Assembly (NCBI RefSeq): GCF_905147365.1
Contig: NC_056409.1
Location: forward strand, 1,493,001-1,557,000
Reading direction: 5' to 3'
Length of the DNA: 64,000 bases
From: Aricia agestis
Lineage: Eukaryota; Arthropoda; Insecta; Lepidoptera; Lycaenidae
The notes beneath the pieces are model-generated. The model worked only from the letters and a program-made list of their open reading frames with translations, did not search any database and was not told where the DNA came from. Of this stretch, positions 1 to 9,972 are shown piece by piece; positions within the stretch are counted from its first letter, which is position 1; each line of letters begins with the position of its first letter. A program made the position numbers and the translations under genes.

Positions 1-420
1 TTCCGAAAAAATGCACTGTTCCCAGGCATTCAATAAAAATGATTTCTGCTTATACCGCTACATGGATTTCAACTTGACTTGCTGAACCGATTTTGATGAA
101 AATTGGTGTGCACATACTTTGACTCTCGTGAAAGGACATAAGATAATTATTGTCTTGAAAAATGTACGGTTACCGCGTTATAAAGTTTCGTATTTTGCGC
201 CTAAGCTGCTGAACAGATTTTGATGAAACTTGGTATGGAGATACTTTGAGTCCCGGAAAAGGCCATAGGACCATTTTTATCTCGGAAAAATGTACGGTTC
301 CCAGGCGTTAAATAAAATTATTTCTGCTTATACCGCTACAATGGATTTTGATGATATTTGGTATGCAGATACGTTATGTCTCGGGAAAGGACAGAGAGTT
401 CCCGCTTCTTCTTCCCTTCC
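1..420 (+). repeat. GACA-family repeat, degenerate tandem core copies
   Basis: About three head-to-tail, diverged copies of the non-microsatellite core of the commonest repeat in this window. Each carries a CTGAACCGATTTTGATGAA-like stretch, then a TTTGAGTC-CGGAAAAGGACATAGG-like stretch, then AAAAATGTACGGTTCC. The open frame over this region (290-568) follows the repeat and is not a gene. The left end runs off the window. Confidence 0.75.
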
Positions 421-433
421 CGCGCTTCCCGCA

Positions 434-870
434 GAGTACTCTTGTGTATTGCGCACACACTTGGGCACTATAAAATTACTCCTACATAACTGGCCTGTTT
501 TCATTGAAACCAGAGTGCTCTTGTGTATTGCGCACACACTTGGGCACTATAAAATTACTCCTTCTTAACTGGCCAGTTTTCATTGAAACCAGAGTGCTCT
601 TGTGTATTGCGCACACACTTGGGCACTATAAAATTACTCCTTCTTAACTGGCCTGTTTTCATTGAAACCAGAGTGCTCTTGTGTATTGCACACACACTTG
701 GGCACTATAAAATTACTCCTGCGTAGCTGGCCTGGTTTCATTGAACCCAGAATGCTCTTGTGTATTGCGCACACACTTGGGCACTATGATATTACTCCTG
801 CGTAACTGGCCTGGTTTTATTGAAACCGGCCACCGCCACCGAAACCGGTGTGGGAGTTTTTTTATTTATT
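434..870 (+). repeat. 79-bp tandem array derived from a SINE 3' domain
   Basis: The motif CTCTTGTGTATTG begins at 439, 518, 597, 676 and 755, an exact 79-bp period over five units. Each unit includes ACACTTGGGCACTATAAAA and ends in a CATTGAAACC-like segment. The last unit continues into GGCCACCGCCACCG and GTGTGGGAG, then a T-rich tail. The same sequence is the single-copy 3' end of the SINE at 12826-13194 (opposite strand) and of the fragment at 38113-38247. The array therefore looks like an expansion of a SINE tail. Confidence 0.85.
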
Positions 871-1109
871 ATAATTACCAGCATTGGACATTCGGCATAA
901 TTATTGAAATACTCGTTAGTCTAATTAAATTATTAATCTGATTGCAAACTAAAATTAGAATACATTTTATACATATTATTAACTAATTAACTTACGGGTA
1001 ATTTCAGATGCACAATTACTTCATCAATCTGATTAATTTGTAATCTGATTGAAATTACTAATTACTTTTTGCCCAACTCTGCACGTGATAAACTAATTAT
1101 TTCTACATT

Positions 1110-1425
1110 ATCTAAATTTAATCAAAATCGGTTCAGCAGCTTAAACGCAAATTAATAAAGTTTATTGCGTGAAAACCGAACATTTTCCATGATAAAAAAT
1201 ATTATTCTAAAAAAGTAAAAACTTGTTTATCGCGCGGGAACCGTGCATTTTTCTGGGATGAAAAGTATTCATGTCCTTTCCCGGGACTCAAAGTATCCCC
1301 ATGCCAAATTTCAGCCAAATCGGTTCAACGGTTTGAGCGTGAAGAGGTAACAGACATACAGATAGACAGACGGACAGACAGACAGACACACTTTCGTATT
1401 TATAATATTAGCATTTATGGAAGTA
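1110..1425 (-). repeat. GACA-family repeat (reverse), two partly overlapping copies
   Basis: Reverse-strand copy: ATCAAAATCGGTTCAGCAG near 1121, GCGCGGGAACCGTGCATTTTT near 1237, then GAAGAGGTAACAGACA, a short (GACA)n run near 1370 and CACTTTCGTATTTATAAT. The first segment repeats partly inside it, so two insertions or a duplication are likely. A further diverged copy lies just downstream. Confidence 0.75.
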
Positions 1426-1507
1426 TGGATATCCTTCTCCAAAACCTTACGTAATATCTACAAGTACTCAATATCGATATCATAAGCCAAATTCATTTTT
1501 GTTGACT

Positions 1508-1645
1508 GCGCGGGAACCGTACATTTTACGGGACAAAAAGTATCTAATGTCATTTTAATTGATTCAAAGTATCTGCATACAAAATTTTATCAAAATCGGT
1601 TCAGCGGTTTAAGGGCAAATCATTTTAGAAACATAGTACATAAAT
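1508..1645 (-). repeat. GACA-family repeat (reverse), truncated
   Basis: Contains CGCGGGAACCGTACATTTTA and ATCAAAATCGGTTCAGCGG in the reverse arrangement seen elsewhere, without the GACA run. Confidence 0.65.
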
Positions 1646-1764
1646 TCTATATATAAAACCTCACTTACAGGAATAAGCATTAACCATTTATGTACTCTAG
1701 AATATGATACAGTTGGTTTTCAAAAAAATGGATTTCACAGTCGTAAACCTTATGTTATAAAGAA

Positions 1765-1836
1765 CAAAACTGCATTATTAACTCAAAATCCGATTTTATG
1801 TGGGATGAAACACTAATGCTTAACAGCAGCCATATA
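1765..1836. repeat. Fragment of the AATGCTTAACAGC repeat
   Basis: AACTGCATTATTAACTC, then TGTGGGATGAAACACTAATGC and TTAACAGC. It resembles the right half of the nested element at 60121-60270 (AACTGCATTCATAACTC then GAATGCTTAACAGCG). Confidence 0.5.
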
Positions 1837-1974
1837 TAATAATTAATAAATAATTAATTTATGTCATTTTATAAAAGATCTTCAGAAATTGCGACTTCGA
1901 GTAATTTTTATTATCTAGCATTTCTACACTTATACATAATGTTAATAAATAAATAATAAAGAGGTAAAGTTAGT

Positions 1975-2090
1975 TTTTTTTTTGTTTTTAGGAGGTAATC
2001 TCTAAAGCTACTGGTCCGATTGCAAAAAAATTACCTAACACCTAGATAGCTGGTGTCCCTAAGAGACATAGGCTATATTTTTTGGAATAT
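1975..2090 (+). repeat. Dispersed repeat fragment, CTACTGGTCCGATT type
   Basis: Contains CTACTGGTCCGATTGCAAAA and AGAGACATAGGCTATATTTT. It resembles the element at 34130-34650, where AACTACTGGTCCGATTTGAA precedes AGGCTATAGGCTATATTTTA. Probably a retroposon 3' fragment. Confidence 0.45.
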
Positions 2091-2254
2091 TTAAATCTAA
2101 ATTGCACAAATATCTTTTAGATAAGGTATAGATTGTAACTTCTTAATTTAATATTCGTAGGAATATAATATTTTTATATATCTAAGTATTTATCATATTG
2201 TGTATGTATCTATATAGTTTTAATAATTATGTAACTTACATGTTATTTAATAAT

Positions 2255-2284
2255 CTATACTAATATTATAAATGCGAAAGTATC

Positions 2285-2323
<39 letters not shown>

Positions 2324-2455
2324 TGCTTTTACGCCAAAACTACTGAACCGATTGCAATGAAATTTTGTATACAGTTATTCTAGAGTCTGAGAAAGGACAT
2401 AGGCTACATTTTGATGTGGGAAAATATCTTATTTCCATGAAAATATCGATGAAAA
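2255..2455 (+). repeat. GACA-family repeat with (TCTG)n
   Basis: CTAATATTATAAATGCGAAAG, then about nine TCTG units (2287-2323), CTTTTACGCCAAAACTACTG, AACCGATTGCAATGAAATTT and GAAAGGACATAGGCTACATT. It runs directly into a sequence with a pol III B box (next entry). The two could be one composite retroposon. Confidence 0.8.
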
Positions 2456-2595
2456 TGAATTCGCATTGCGCGTGGCCAGCGCTCATCCCGGGGGTCCTGG
2501 GTTCGAGTCCCACAGGCGGAACAAAAAGTTTTCAATGTTCCTGGGTCTTGGATGTGTATTAAAATAAAATTTCAAAAATCTTAAACATATTTTAT
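2440..2595 (+). mobile_element. tRNA-like SINE segment with perfect B box
   Basis: GGTTCGAGTCC at 2500-2510 matches the pol III B box consensus exactly, set in CCTGGGTTCGAGTCCCACAG. Downstream is TTCCTGGGTCTTGGATGTG, a stretch also seen in diverged form near 45405. No full tRNA cloverleaf can be folded by eye, so this is a tRNA-derived SINE and not a tRNA gene. Confidence 0.65.
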
Positions 2596-3162
2596 GTATA
2601 ATATTATAAAAAATCCAGAAATATATCGATGGAATGAACATTTTAGTTCTAATACGATTCAACAGATGGCGTTTTATTTTTTACTTTATTGTAACATAGA
2701 ACTAATCATACTTATTAGTTAGTATGTTTTTGTTTATAGTTTTTAATACGTTAGAATATCATGTTTAATAATATAATCACTTGGTATAATAATAATCAAT
2801 CTATCTCATCTTATAGAACTCCTACTGCATTTCTAATATATGTGACAACAGTTGACAACAGATTAAGGCGCTCTAAAATAAAGGAGTTCGAGTGTACCGT
2901 GTTGGCCTATATTCCATCCAGAAAATATATCAATGCAATCAACATTTTAATTCTAATATATGAAAACAGATGGCGTTTTATTTTTTACTTTATTATTGTA
3001 ACAGAACTAATCATACCTACTTTACTATATAATATTGTTTTTATTCATAACTAGCTGTTGCCCGCGACATCGTCTGCGTGGACTTTAGTTTATAGCGCGC
3101 GGTGTCAACAAAATTTGTGTCAAATTTAAAAACTTTTTAAAACCCTGGTGGTACCCCTCTTA

Positions 3163-3239
3163 GGGCCGCGCTACACCGGAATGGCAGCGCTGAAAGTGCT
3201 CGCCTCGCATGGCAGCTCCATTCCGGTGTAGCGCGGCCC
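3163..3239. mobile_element. 77-bp MITE, PIF/Harbinger-like, TTA target duplication
   Basis: Inverted ends GGGCCGCGCTACACCGGAAT flank an inner palindromic core. TTA sits directly before (3160-3162) and after (3240-3242). TWA target duplication with G/C-rich GGSCC ends is the usual PIF/Harbinger signature. It lies inside the left arm of the 3050-3988 element and so inserted later. Confidence 0.8.
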
Positions 3240-3284
3240 TTAATTAATCAAAATACCCAAAAACAGCTATGCAGTGTGCACATA

Positions 3285-3530
3285 ATCTATACTAATATTA
3301 TAAATGCGAAAGTATATATGTCTGTCTGTCTGTCTGTCAGTCTCGCTTTCACGCCAAACGCCAAAAGTATCTCTGTCTGTCTGTCTGTCTGTCTGTCTGT
3401 CAGTTTCGCTTTCACGCCAAACGCCAAAACTTCCGAACCGATTGTAATGAAATTTTGTATACAGATAGTCTAAAGCCTGAGAAAGGACATAGGCTACTTT
3501 TTTACTGGAAAAATGGGTTGTAAGGGGGTG
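3285..3530 (+). repeat. GACA-family repeat with duplicated (TCTG)n head
   Basis: CTAATATTATAAATGCGAAAG, TCTG run, CGCTTTCACGCCAAACGCC, then a second TCTG run (3373-3402) and a second CGCTTTCACGCC before the ATTGTAATGAAATTTTG core. The head has been duplicated in tandem, probably by slippage. Confidence 0.8.
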
Positions 3531-4318
3531 AAAATGCGTAAATTTGTTCAAATTAAGTTAGTTCCAACAATTCATAATAGATGGCGCCGTGCGTCTTCTA
3601 CATCGCGCTGACGCTTGCTCAAAAGTCTTTCTATAAGACGTGGTATCATCTTACATTTAAGTTTCGATTTTTTTCGATTGTTATATCTATTCTACGGTAT
3701 TAAATAACTCAGTACTTTATCTGTGCAGTGACGTAACCTTAAATCTATCAATGATAAATATTTTATGGGTAAAGTTGTGTAATTGGAGGGCTGAATAAGC
3801 TTTAAAATTTGGCATAAAATATAAAGTTTAATATAAAAAAATTAAATACTTATTGTGTGCACACTGCACAGCTGTATTGATTTAAGGGGTACCAGGGTTT
3901 TTTTATAAAAGCTTTTGACACCAATTTTGTTGACATCGCGCGCTATAAACTGAAGTCCACGCGGACGAAGTCGCGGGTAACAGCTAGTATTTATATATTT
4001 CGTCCCTACTTCTTATACAAATAATGAAATAACTATACTTCCGCTTACATTAAAGTTCTCCAGTTAACACAAAGGTTGTCTGGAAGAAATCACTTTTAAC
4101 GATAAGACCGCCTTTGCCCACATATTTTGGATAATTGTTTTAATTTGAGCTTGTAATTTCTTATGATTGTGAGCAATAAAGTGTTTATTATTATTATAAT
4201 ATTTGATGTATAAAAAGTTAATTTTCCTATTTAAAGTTTCTTTTTCCTGAAATTATGTCGTTATCAGAATTCCACGCGGGCGATGTTGCGGGCAAAAGCA
4301 AGTATCTTTAAAAAATGA

Positions 4319-4515
4319 ATATCTCCTACTCCTCCTTTCTTCTGATTAAATTTCGTTGAGGGACCCAACTCCCAAGGCAGATTAAGCTTGTCCCTCGGGC
4401 ACCCCTAAGATTATTTATTATTGTCAAAGGCTTTTCATGGTTGATTATCCTGGCGACACAGGAGCTGCAGTGGTAGGAGTGTATGGTGGCCCAATTGCCC
4501 GTCAAAAAAAACTAG
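4319..4515 (+). repeat. Dispersed retroposon fragment, copy 1 of 2
   Basis: ATCTCCTACTCCTC, ATTAAATTTCGTTGAGGG, GCTTGTCCCTCGGGCACCCC, then ATCCTGGCGACACAGGAG and GTGGCCCAATTGCCCGTC ending in an A run. The same order of blocks recurs at 50965-51190. The A-rich end suggests the 3' end of a non-LTR element or SINE. Confidence 0.7.
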
Positions 4516-4839
4516 CTTTTATTGAACGTGAAATATTTTGTATCCTTAAAATAGAACGGTTTTAACTGTTAATAATTAATATCTATTTTAAAAGTTATTT
4601 CTATCTTGATCATTATCTGTAGGTCTAGGTATCAATTAATTCTGAAAAATATCTAGGACAAACCTTGATACCAATAGCGTGACAAAACTTCGTGATACCA
4701 TTTATATTCAATGTTAGATAAACTGTAATTATTAATAACAGCGTTTTTCATGCTACGATTTATATTTTAATCCATTTTCTTGTTAAAAAAAATAACGTTT
4801 AAAGTAATAAATAATAATAGAACCTAGGATGACATGATA

Positions 4840-4885
4840 ACTTATTCCAGTTATAGTTAAAGTAAGTTGGTGCAATCCACCTTTA
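4840..4885 (-). repeat. MITE end related to 50157-50300
   Basis: AGTTATAGTTAAAGTAAGTTGGTGCAA-like block. In reverse complement it matches the start of the 50157 element (GGTTGGGTTGCACCAACTT, TTTAACTATAACT). Confidence 0.5.
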
Positions 4886-5472
4886 GTTAGCAATATTACT
4901 TAAAAAAATGCAAATTTTTCCAATCCAGTAATTCAATCCAGCGCCTGATTGGATCACTGGATTGAAACAATGTAAGCCGGCCTTTATATAAAGCTAAATC
5001 TCTTTTTGTTCATTAATCTTGGGCTTTATACTATATAGCTGAAATACTCAACGGAATATGACATTAAATCAGTGCAGCCGACAAAAACCCTTTTAGCTCC
5101 TAACAAGCGGTTAGCGTGTCGAGTCATTTTATACCCCCATCCCCAACCTCCACGACACCCCGTGTTTGTATAGGTGACCCCCGAACTAGGCCACCCCTGT
5201 CTAACCTTACCTTAATAGCGTTTATAGATAAGAAATTGTAGACCTGCCCTTTGAATCCAAAGACGCTTCGAGTTTTAAAAATATTTGGTATGTATTTTTA
5301 AGCACAAAAACGCAGCTATGGTTCATTGAATGGATATACTTAAGATTACAATATCTTTTGTCGTGTATAGTATATTCTACCTATTTTGCCTATTCAAAGC
5401 GGTCCAGTAGTGTCGATGTCTATATTTTGAAGCTATCTATCAAAAGATACAGATGTTTCTTTTTAGTATTAA

Positions 5473-5765
5473 CTAGCTATTTGACCGAGCTTTTTTTATT
5501 TATTTATGAAATAGGGGCAAACGAGCAAACGGGTCACCTGATGGAAAGCAACTTCCGTGTTTCACGCCGGTTTTCTGTGAGAACGTGGTATTTATCCGGT
5601 CGAGCCGGCCCATTCGTGCCGAAGCATGGCTCTCCCACGTATAAAGCTTTGCTCGGTATTCGATTAAACACGAATAAAATGACATTTTCTAAAAATGATT
5701 CCTAGCTAGATCGATTTATCGCCTCCGAAACCCCCTATATACTAAATTTCATGAAAATCGTTGGG
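5473..5765 (+). repeat. Dispersed repeat 'CTAGCTATTTGACCG', interrupted by a SINE
   Basis: CTAGCTATTTGACCGAGCTT is separated from GCTTTGCTCGGTATTCGATT by an inserted SINE (5494-5644). It then continues AATAAAATGACATTTTCTAA, CGATTTATCGCC and CTAAATTTCATGAAAATCG. The same sequence without the insertion is at 27032-27154, which makes the empty site directly visible. Confidence 0.8.
5494..5644 (-). mobile_element. SINE 'B' with internal deletion, TSD AGCTTT
   Basis: Reverse-strand copy of the SINE also at 38248-38564 (+) and 43045-43361 (-). The blocks GAGCAAACGGGTCACCTGAT, GTTTTCTGTGAGAACGTGG and GAAGCATGGCTCTCCCACG are present. The middle, from the GTCGCCCATGGAC block to the GCGCTGTTTCAC block, is missing, so the copy is about half length. 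AGCTTT flanks both sides (5488-5493, 5645-5650), a target duplication consistent with the empty site at 27032-27154. The A-rich 3' tail is the T run at 5494 onward. Confidence 0.8.
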
Positions 5766-6274
5766 GCCGATTCCGAGATTCCAATTATATATTATATACA
5801 TATATTATACAAGAATTGCTCGTTTAAAGATATATATTAAAGATTTTAAATAAAAAATATTGATGAATGTAGTCAAATTCTTAACAGCTACTGATAACTT
5901 AATATCTGGATATTTTTATATTATATTTACTTATGCGTATATAGTGTGAATGTAATATACCTACTTAGTACTAAGATAGTATGTCATAATATCATGATAC
6001 AATGTATACAATGACAGTTTATACTGACGCAGGGAGTAGGGACTCCGTTTCGTTCCCACGAGGGTCCCGCCCTACTAATTAAAGGAAATGCCCTTAATGA
6101 CTAACATTTATCACCCCATAGACAAGGTTTGATGCCGCTAGTTTTTACCGGACTAAGTCAGAAAGAGTGTGCTAAGGTTTATTATAAGGTAACTAATTTT
6201 CTCAATGATAGCACACCTTGGGAAAAATAAGCTGACAAACCATAGGCCGCTTCTATACTATAAATTGTACTACA

Positions 6275-6370
6275 TTTTTACATACTAAGTATAACCGGTT
6301 CTTCTCGCCGGGGTAGTTCCCGAATCGGTGGTAGGCCTCATGTAGACAATAGACATTCTGAAAGTGTTAA
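6275..6370. repeat. Dispersed repeat GGTTCTTCTCGCCGGG
   Basis: CCGGTTCTTCTCGCCGGG, then CCCGAATCGGTGGTAGGCC and CATGTAGAC-ATTCTGAAA. A second diverged copy is at 26362-26435. The layout is typical of a non-LTR retrotransposon 3' region; direction is uncertain. Confidence 0.55.
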
Positions 6371-6416
6371 CTTTGTTAACCTATTTAGCATTTCATTTCA
6401 TTTTATTTCATTTCAG

Positions 6417-6466
6417 AGGGTTCTGTTTTTGCTCACGTGTTTACTCACTATTCTCAATACAAGCAG
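6417..6466 (+). other. Candidate 50-bp host exon
   Basis: A pyrimidine-rich CATTT repeat ends in TTTCATTTCAG at 6406-6416. Fifty bases later CAG is followed by GTAAGG, a strong 5' splice site. The interval has no stop in any of the three frames. The most protein-like frame, with one leading base, reads GSVFAHVFTHYSQYKQ and ends exactly on the CAG. I do not recognise the peptide. Against it: it is short, the acceptor tract is a simple repeat, and no neighbouring exon was found. It could be an alternative microexon of a gene with large introns, or chance. Confidence 0.28.
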
Positions 6467-6712
6467 GTAAGGAGAGATTGCAACTTTTTAAGAGTATCTT
6501 GATAGTTTTGAATGGGGATAAATATTTATAATTTAACAAGCCATATCATTAAAAAGTTTATTAATAAAGGTAGTTCTTAAAGTAAGACCGCAGAGTAGGT
6601 ATGCTAAGTTATTAGGTCTCCATACTATGTCAAGATATAATGAGATTCAGCGTGTATCATTAAGCTGACAAGACATACTATATTCTCAATTAACTATGAT
6701 AGTGAGAGGTTG

Positions 6713-6751
6713 CATAGCCTGTGCCTTGATCTTTTCAAGGCACAGGCTATG
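6713..6751. repeat. 16-bp perfect hairpin
   Basis: CATAGCCTGTGCCTTG (6713-6728) and its exact reverse complement (6736-6751), separated by seven bases. No direct flanking repeats. Confidence 0.8.
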
Positions 6752-7044
6752 TTCAAATCATAAGGTATCATAAATAAATAATGTTTTGTCAATCAATGTA
6801 AGCATTAATTTTAACAATAGCTTATTCGAGACCAAAAAATGCACTACCTATGCTTGCGCTTTGCAAATTGTAATCTCAGAAAAACTAACGATTTCATACA
6901 CTTCGACTGTTACTTATATATCGAAACAACTTTTTATCTCTTAACCTTTTTCCGGTATCTGGTTGCATATAAAACAAGTTAAATTAACGTGCCTAAGTTT
7001 ATTCAAAAGAACACTGTTGCTGTACTTTTATAATCCGACCCGAT

Positions 7045-7128
7045 CTAGCGGAGAAAATGACTCGACCGGCAAGCGATCAGCGAAGGACCAATTTTTCACA
7101 TGCCTATCCGGCATGCAAATCAAGTACA
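7045..7128 (-). mobile_element. SINE 'A' fragment, degenerate
   Basis: CTCGACCGGCAAGCGATCAG, AAGGACCAATTTTTCACATG and CCTATCCGGCATGCAAATC line up with the 12990-13055 part of the full SINE (ACGACCGGCGAGAGATCAG, GGACCGACTCTTTACATG, CCCATCCGACGCATGGATC). Confidence 0.6.
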
Positions 7129-7134
7129 TATTAT

Positions 7135-8085
7135 AGTGTCTTTAAGGGGGGTTGTACAATGTACGACCACCCAGGGCGCTGGCCGGCGCTGTGATACATT
7201 TTGATTTCTCACTTCGCTGTTCAGTTGCCTAAGTACCCTTCTTCTGGCGCACATAATTTAAGTCCGTTTAGCACAAAGTACAGTATCAGCTTGTACAAAG
7301 CTGACAGTTTATTAGAAAGTCCCGTAACCATATATTACGGCGCATACACCCTGACTGACTGCCGATTCACCTGTCACTAATGACCCTGCTACACGAGCCA
7401 TTGTATTTATTGCAGATGCTTTAAAATAGGTACGCTGTCAAAGTGTTGTGAAGGTAGGTTGTCTTAAGAAAGATCGGATAGTCTATGGACCGTACCCAAG
7501 CTGTTACACACCTATAATTTAACAAATAAAACGTCTTAAAAAGTTGAGCATTCCAAAAAGTTGTCTAAAGTGGTACAGTGGTGGGTACGATGTGCCCCTC
7601 TTTCCTTAATAAATGCTCCCACACCTAATTTGGTGAATTATTTAATAGAAACCAAGGCAAATAATAAGCTATGCTGTTATAATTTTATAGTGCCCATATG
7701 TGTGTGTATTCCAAGAACATCATATTCTATTTCTTAATGACTCTCATATCTTGGTGGGTGGAACTTAAGTTAGTAATTAACTAATTACAACCGACACCAC
7801 CGCGCCCAGGACTAAATTTTAGATGTATAAATCATAGGCACGTCATTTTAACTGTATTTTATATGGATGGAATATTTACATTTTATTACATTTCTATCAT
7901 CAGCATCCAAAAGACAAAACTAATTTCGAGATGCAAAGAAATAATAAGCAAAGGTTGGCTTACAAAAAAACATTAGCAATCCTAACGTATAAAGTAATTC
8001 TAATTAAAAGAAACGACATTTAAGATGTAAGATATAAAACGAATTAAAGTAATAAAATAATTAAGAGAGATTAGAGTTGAGAGCG
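7135..8085. other. Intergenic or intronic, no feature recognised
   Basis: AT-rich unique-looking sequence with a few GC-rich patches (for example 7160-7190). No open frame of interest, no inverted repeat and no known repeat was seen. Confidence 0.5.
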
Positions 8086-8149
8086 TGTGAATTATTTGAG
8101 ATGTTGGTCGGGTACATGTGACCAGTCGGCAGCTTATACGTATAGTATA

Positions 8150-8430
8150 CAGGGTGTAACAAAACTAAGTGATAATACTTTAGGGTGTGTAGGTATGTGT
8201 TTCTTATATAGAGTTCACTGTGAAGTAGCAGCGCTGAAAATACAAATCACAAAAAAAGCAATTTTTTTTGTGATTTGTATGGGCATTGGGCAAGCGTCCG
8301 CGCGTCATTGATTTTTCCATACAAAGGTGAAAAAAAGTTACTCTTTCAGCGCTGCTACTTTTACAGCGAACTCTATATAGGGAGCCTATACACACCCTAA
8401 AGTATTACCACTTAACTTTGTTACATCCTG
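8150..8430. mobile_element. 281-bp MITE 'CAGGGTGTAAC', TA target
   Basis: Left end CAGGGTGTAACAAAACTAAG, then GTGATAATACTTTAGGGTGT and AGTAGCAGCGCTGAAA. The right half is the reverse complement of the same blocks, ending CATCCTG, so each arm is about 110 bp. TA flanks both sides (8148-8149, 8431-8432). Related copies are at 35098-35357 and 33280-33456. The TA target suggests Tc1/mariner-type mobilisation, but no transposase of this family is visible here. Confidence 0.8.
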
Positions 8431-8459
8431 TATAACAAGTAGCGCTATAACATGACTCA

Positions 8460-8568
8460 AAGTGTCTTTATACCAAATTTCAGCAAAATCGGTTCAGCGG
8501 TTTTGCCGTAAAGAGGTAACATACATACCGACAGACAGATAGACACACTTTCGCATTTATAATACTTC
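8460..8568 (-). repeat. GACA-family repeat (reverse), 3' part
   Basis: CCAAATTTCAGCAAAATCGG, TTCAGCGGTTTTGCCGTAAA, GAGGTAACATACA, GACAGACAG and CACACTTTCGCATTTATAAT. Confidence 0.75.
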
Positions 8569-8569
8569 T

Positions 8570-9040
8570 TTATTTTAATACAACATAATTATACAGATTC
8601 TTTCTTTGTTAGATCCAATCTGTTATCAAACTACGAAACGTTAAAACATGAAAATCATGAAAATTGAAACAAACGTAATATTATATTCTGATTGATAAGA
8701 AAAACCATATTATTACGAGTATGGTGTTTGTTTGACATAATACAAACTGAACAGGTAAGAAAGATGTTATAGTGCATTTAAATAGAATAAGGATACTGAA
8801 CTTTGATCATAGCAAATAACAATTAAGAAACAGCTAGGAGCAAAAACGTAACCTTTCTAGGCTTTCTGTAACAAAGGGTAAGGTCACACTGTCACCTGTA
8901 GTAATTAGAGCTACATCTGCCACTGTGGCTCGTGTTATTATGTCACCTTAACAAAATAACTTTGAAAACTGTAAACACCTACTTTTACAACTTTTTACTT
9001 ACAAACAAAACTGATTTTTCATTTAACAAAATTCTTTATA
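8570..9040. other. No feature recognised
   Basis: AT-rich, no open frame over 60 codons, no repeat recognised. Confidence 0.5.
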
Positions 9041-9160
9041 AAAAATAAAACTTGCCCGGATTTCCGCGAATATTTCAAGACTAAAATTAGCCAAATCGGT
9101 TCAGCCGTTCTCGAATATGAGCGGGACTTACAAAATTTATTATTTAATAATATTTTAACA
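9041..9160 (+). repeat. Dispersed repeat 'CGGTTCAGCCGTTC'
   Basis: ATTTCCGCGAATATTTCAAG, ACTAAAATTAGCCAAATCGG and TTCAGCCGTTCTCG. Other copies lie at 42915-43030, 54010-54090, 54180-54260, 54945-55085, 56405-56550 and 60630-60705. It is usually followed by an AT-rich TTTTTATTTATATA tail, suggesting a retroposon 3' end. Confidence 0.75.
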
Positions 9161-9489
9161 AACAATTAAAACCGACTTCCAAGTGAAAACAATAACATTA
9201 CTTATTCTTCAATGAACTCAAAAGTATGAAATAATTCTTACTATTTAATAGTGTATTTTTCGAAACTCTCCTAAACCTCAACTATTTCTGTATTAATATT
9301 ATGTTAAAACTACTTAAAGCAACGTTAATATAAGTAGATAAATATTAAGATTAGATAGATATTAAGATCTATGCTAGATTTCATGATCAAATTGCTACGT
9401 TGGTAACCACAACACCAAAACTTTGAATCATTTACTTTGAAACAACATTATAATTTTCAAAATCGCTCGAGAAACTCGCGTTTCCATCT

Positions 9490-9972
9490 TAAAGACGATG
9501 AAAAGTACCAATAATAGGGTCATAATGTGATGATGCATGGTGTGGTGGTAGTGATGATGATGATAATGATGAATGTAATTTTCGTAGTAGTACAATATGC
9601 TTCCAGTTCTTAAAACAACGCCGAAACCCCCGAACCTGTATCAATAAGGAATCCGGAGTTCTCTTCGCAACCATGGTATAACTTGGTGCAAAATCTTACT
9701 TTATGGTAGCATATGCTTAGGATACTTCTTATAAAATCCAAATCGCCATATGTTTTCATATAAATTTTGAGGAGTTTCCTCGATTACTCATGGATCTCAT
9801 CATCAGGTCATCACTTTTGTTAACGTAGTACCAAATTGGAGTAAAACCCTATACAAAAAAAGAAAAAATTTCCAAACCGGTTCACAAACTGCCGAGTAAT
9901 CGTTGAACATACAAAAAAATCCACAGCCGAATATAGAACCTCCTCCTTTTTGGAATTCGGTAAAAATTCAAT
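9490..9972 (-). repeat. AACCGACTT-type repeat, long copy
   Basis: Read on the minus strand it begins CCGAATTCCAAAAAGGAGG then AGGTTCTATATTCGGCTGTG, continues GATTACTCGGCAGTTTGTGA and ACCTGATGATGAGATCCATG, and ends in a GATGAT-like simple stretch (plus strand 9540-9575). The 61-codon minus-strand frame at 9489-9674 lies in this repeat and is not a gene. Shorter relatives start near 28646 and 44318 (plus) and 33955 (minus). Confidence 0.65.

Larger units (their letters stand above)
3050..3988. mobile_element. Inverted-repeat element with nested insertions
   Basis: The left end starts ACTAGCTGTTGCCCGCGACA (3050). The right end, read in reverse complement from 3988, starts ACTAGCTGTTACCCGCGACT. 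The match continues through GCGTGGACTT-AGTTTATAGCGCGC, GTGTCAA and CCCTGGTACC, about 170 bp per arm. The left arm is interrupted by a small MITE (3163-3239) and is followed by a GACA-family copy. No transposase is visible. The same terminal sequence also occurs alone near 4275 and 45530, so it may be two copies of a retroposon end in opposite orientation rather than one DNA transposon. Confidence 0.65.

Noticed and set aside
2490..2515. tRNA gene at the perfect B box
   Set aside because: No A box at proper distance and no cloverleaf; the context is repetitive.
3288..3410. CRISPR-like array in the TCTG repeats
   Set aside because: Simple microsatellite with no spacer structure in an animal genome.
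5358..5705. 115-codon plus-strand open frame
   Set aside because: Runs through a dispersed repeat and the SINE inserted in it; not a gene.
7160..7200. Short GC-rich patch as a promoter
   Set aside because: No TATA box, initiator or downstream exon.
9530..9580. His- and Ser-rich coding stretch
   Set aside because: GATGAT simple sequence in a dispersed repeat.
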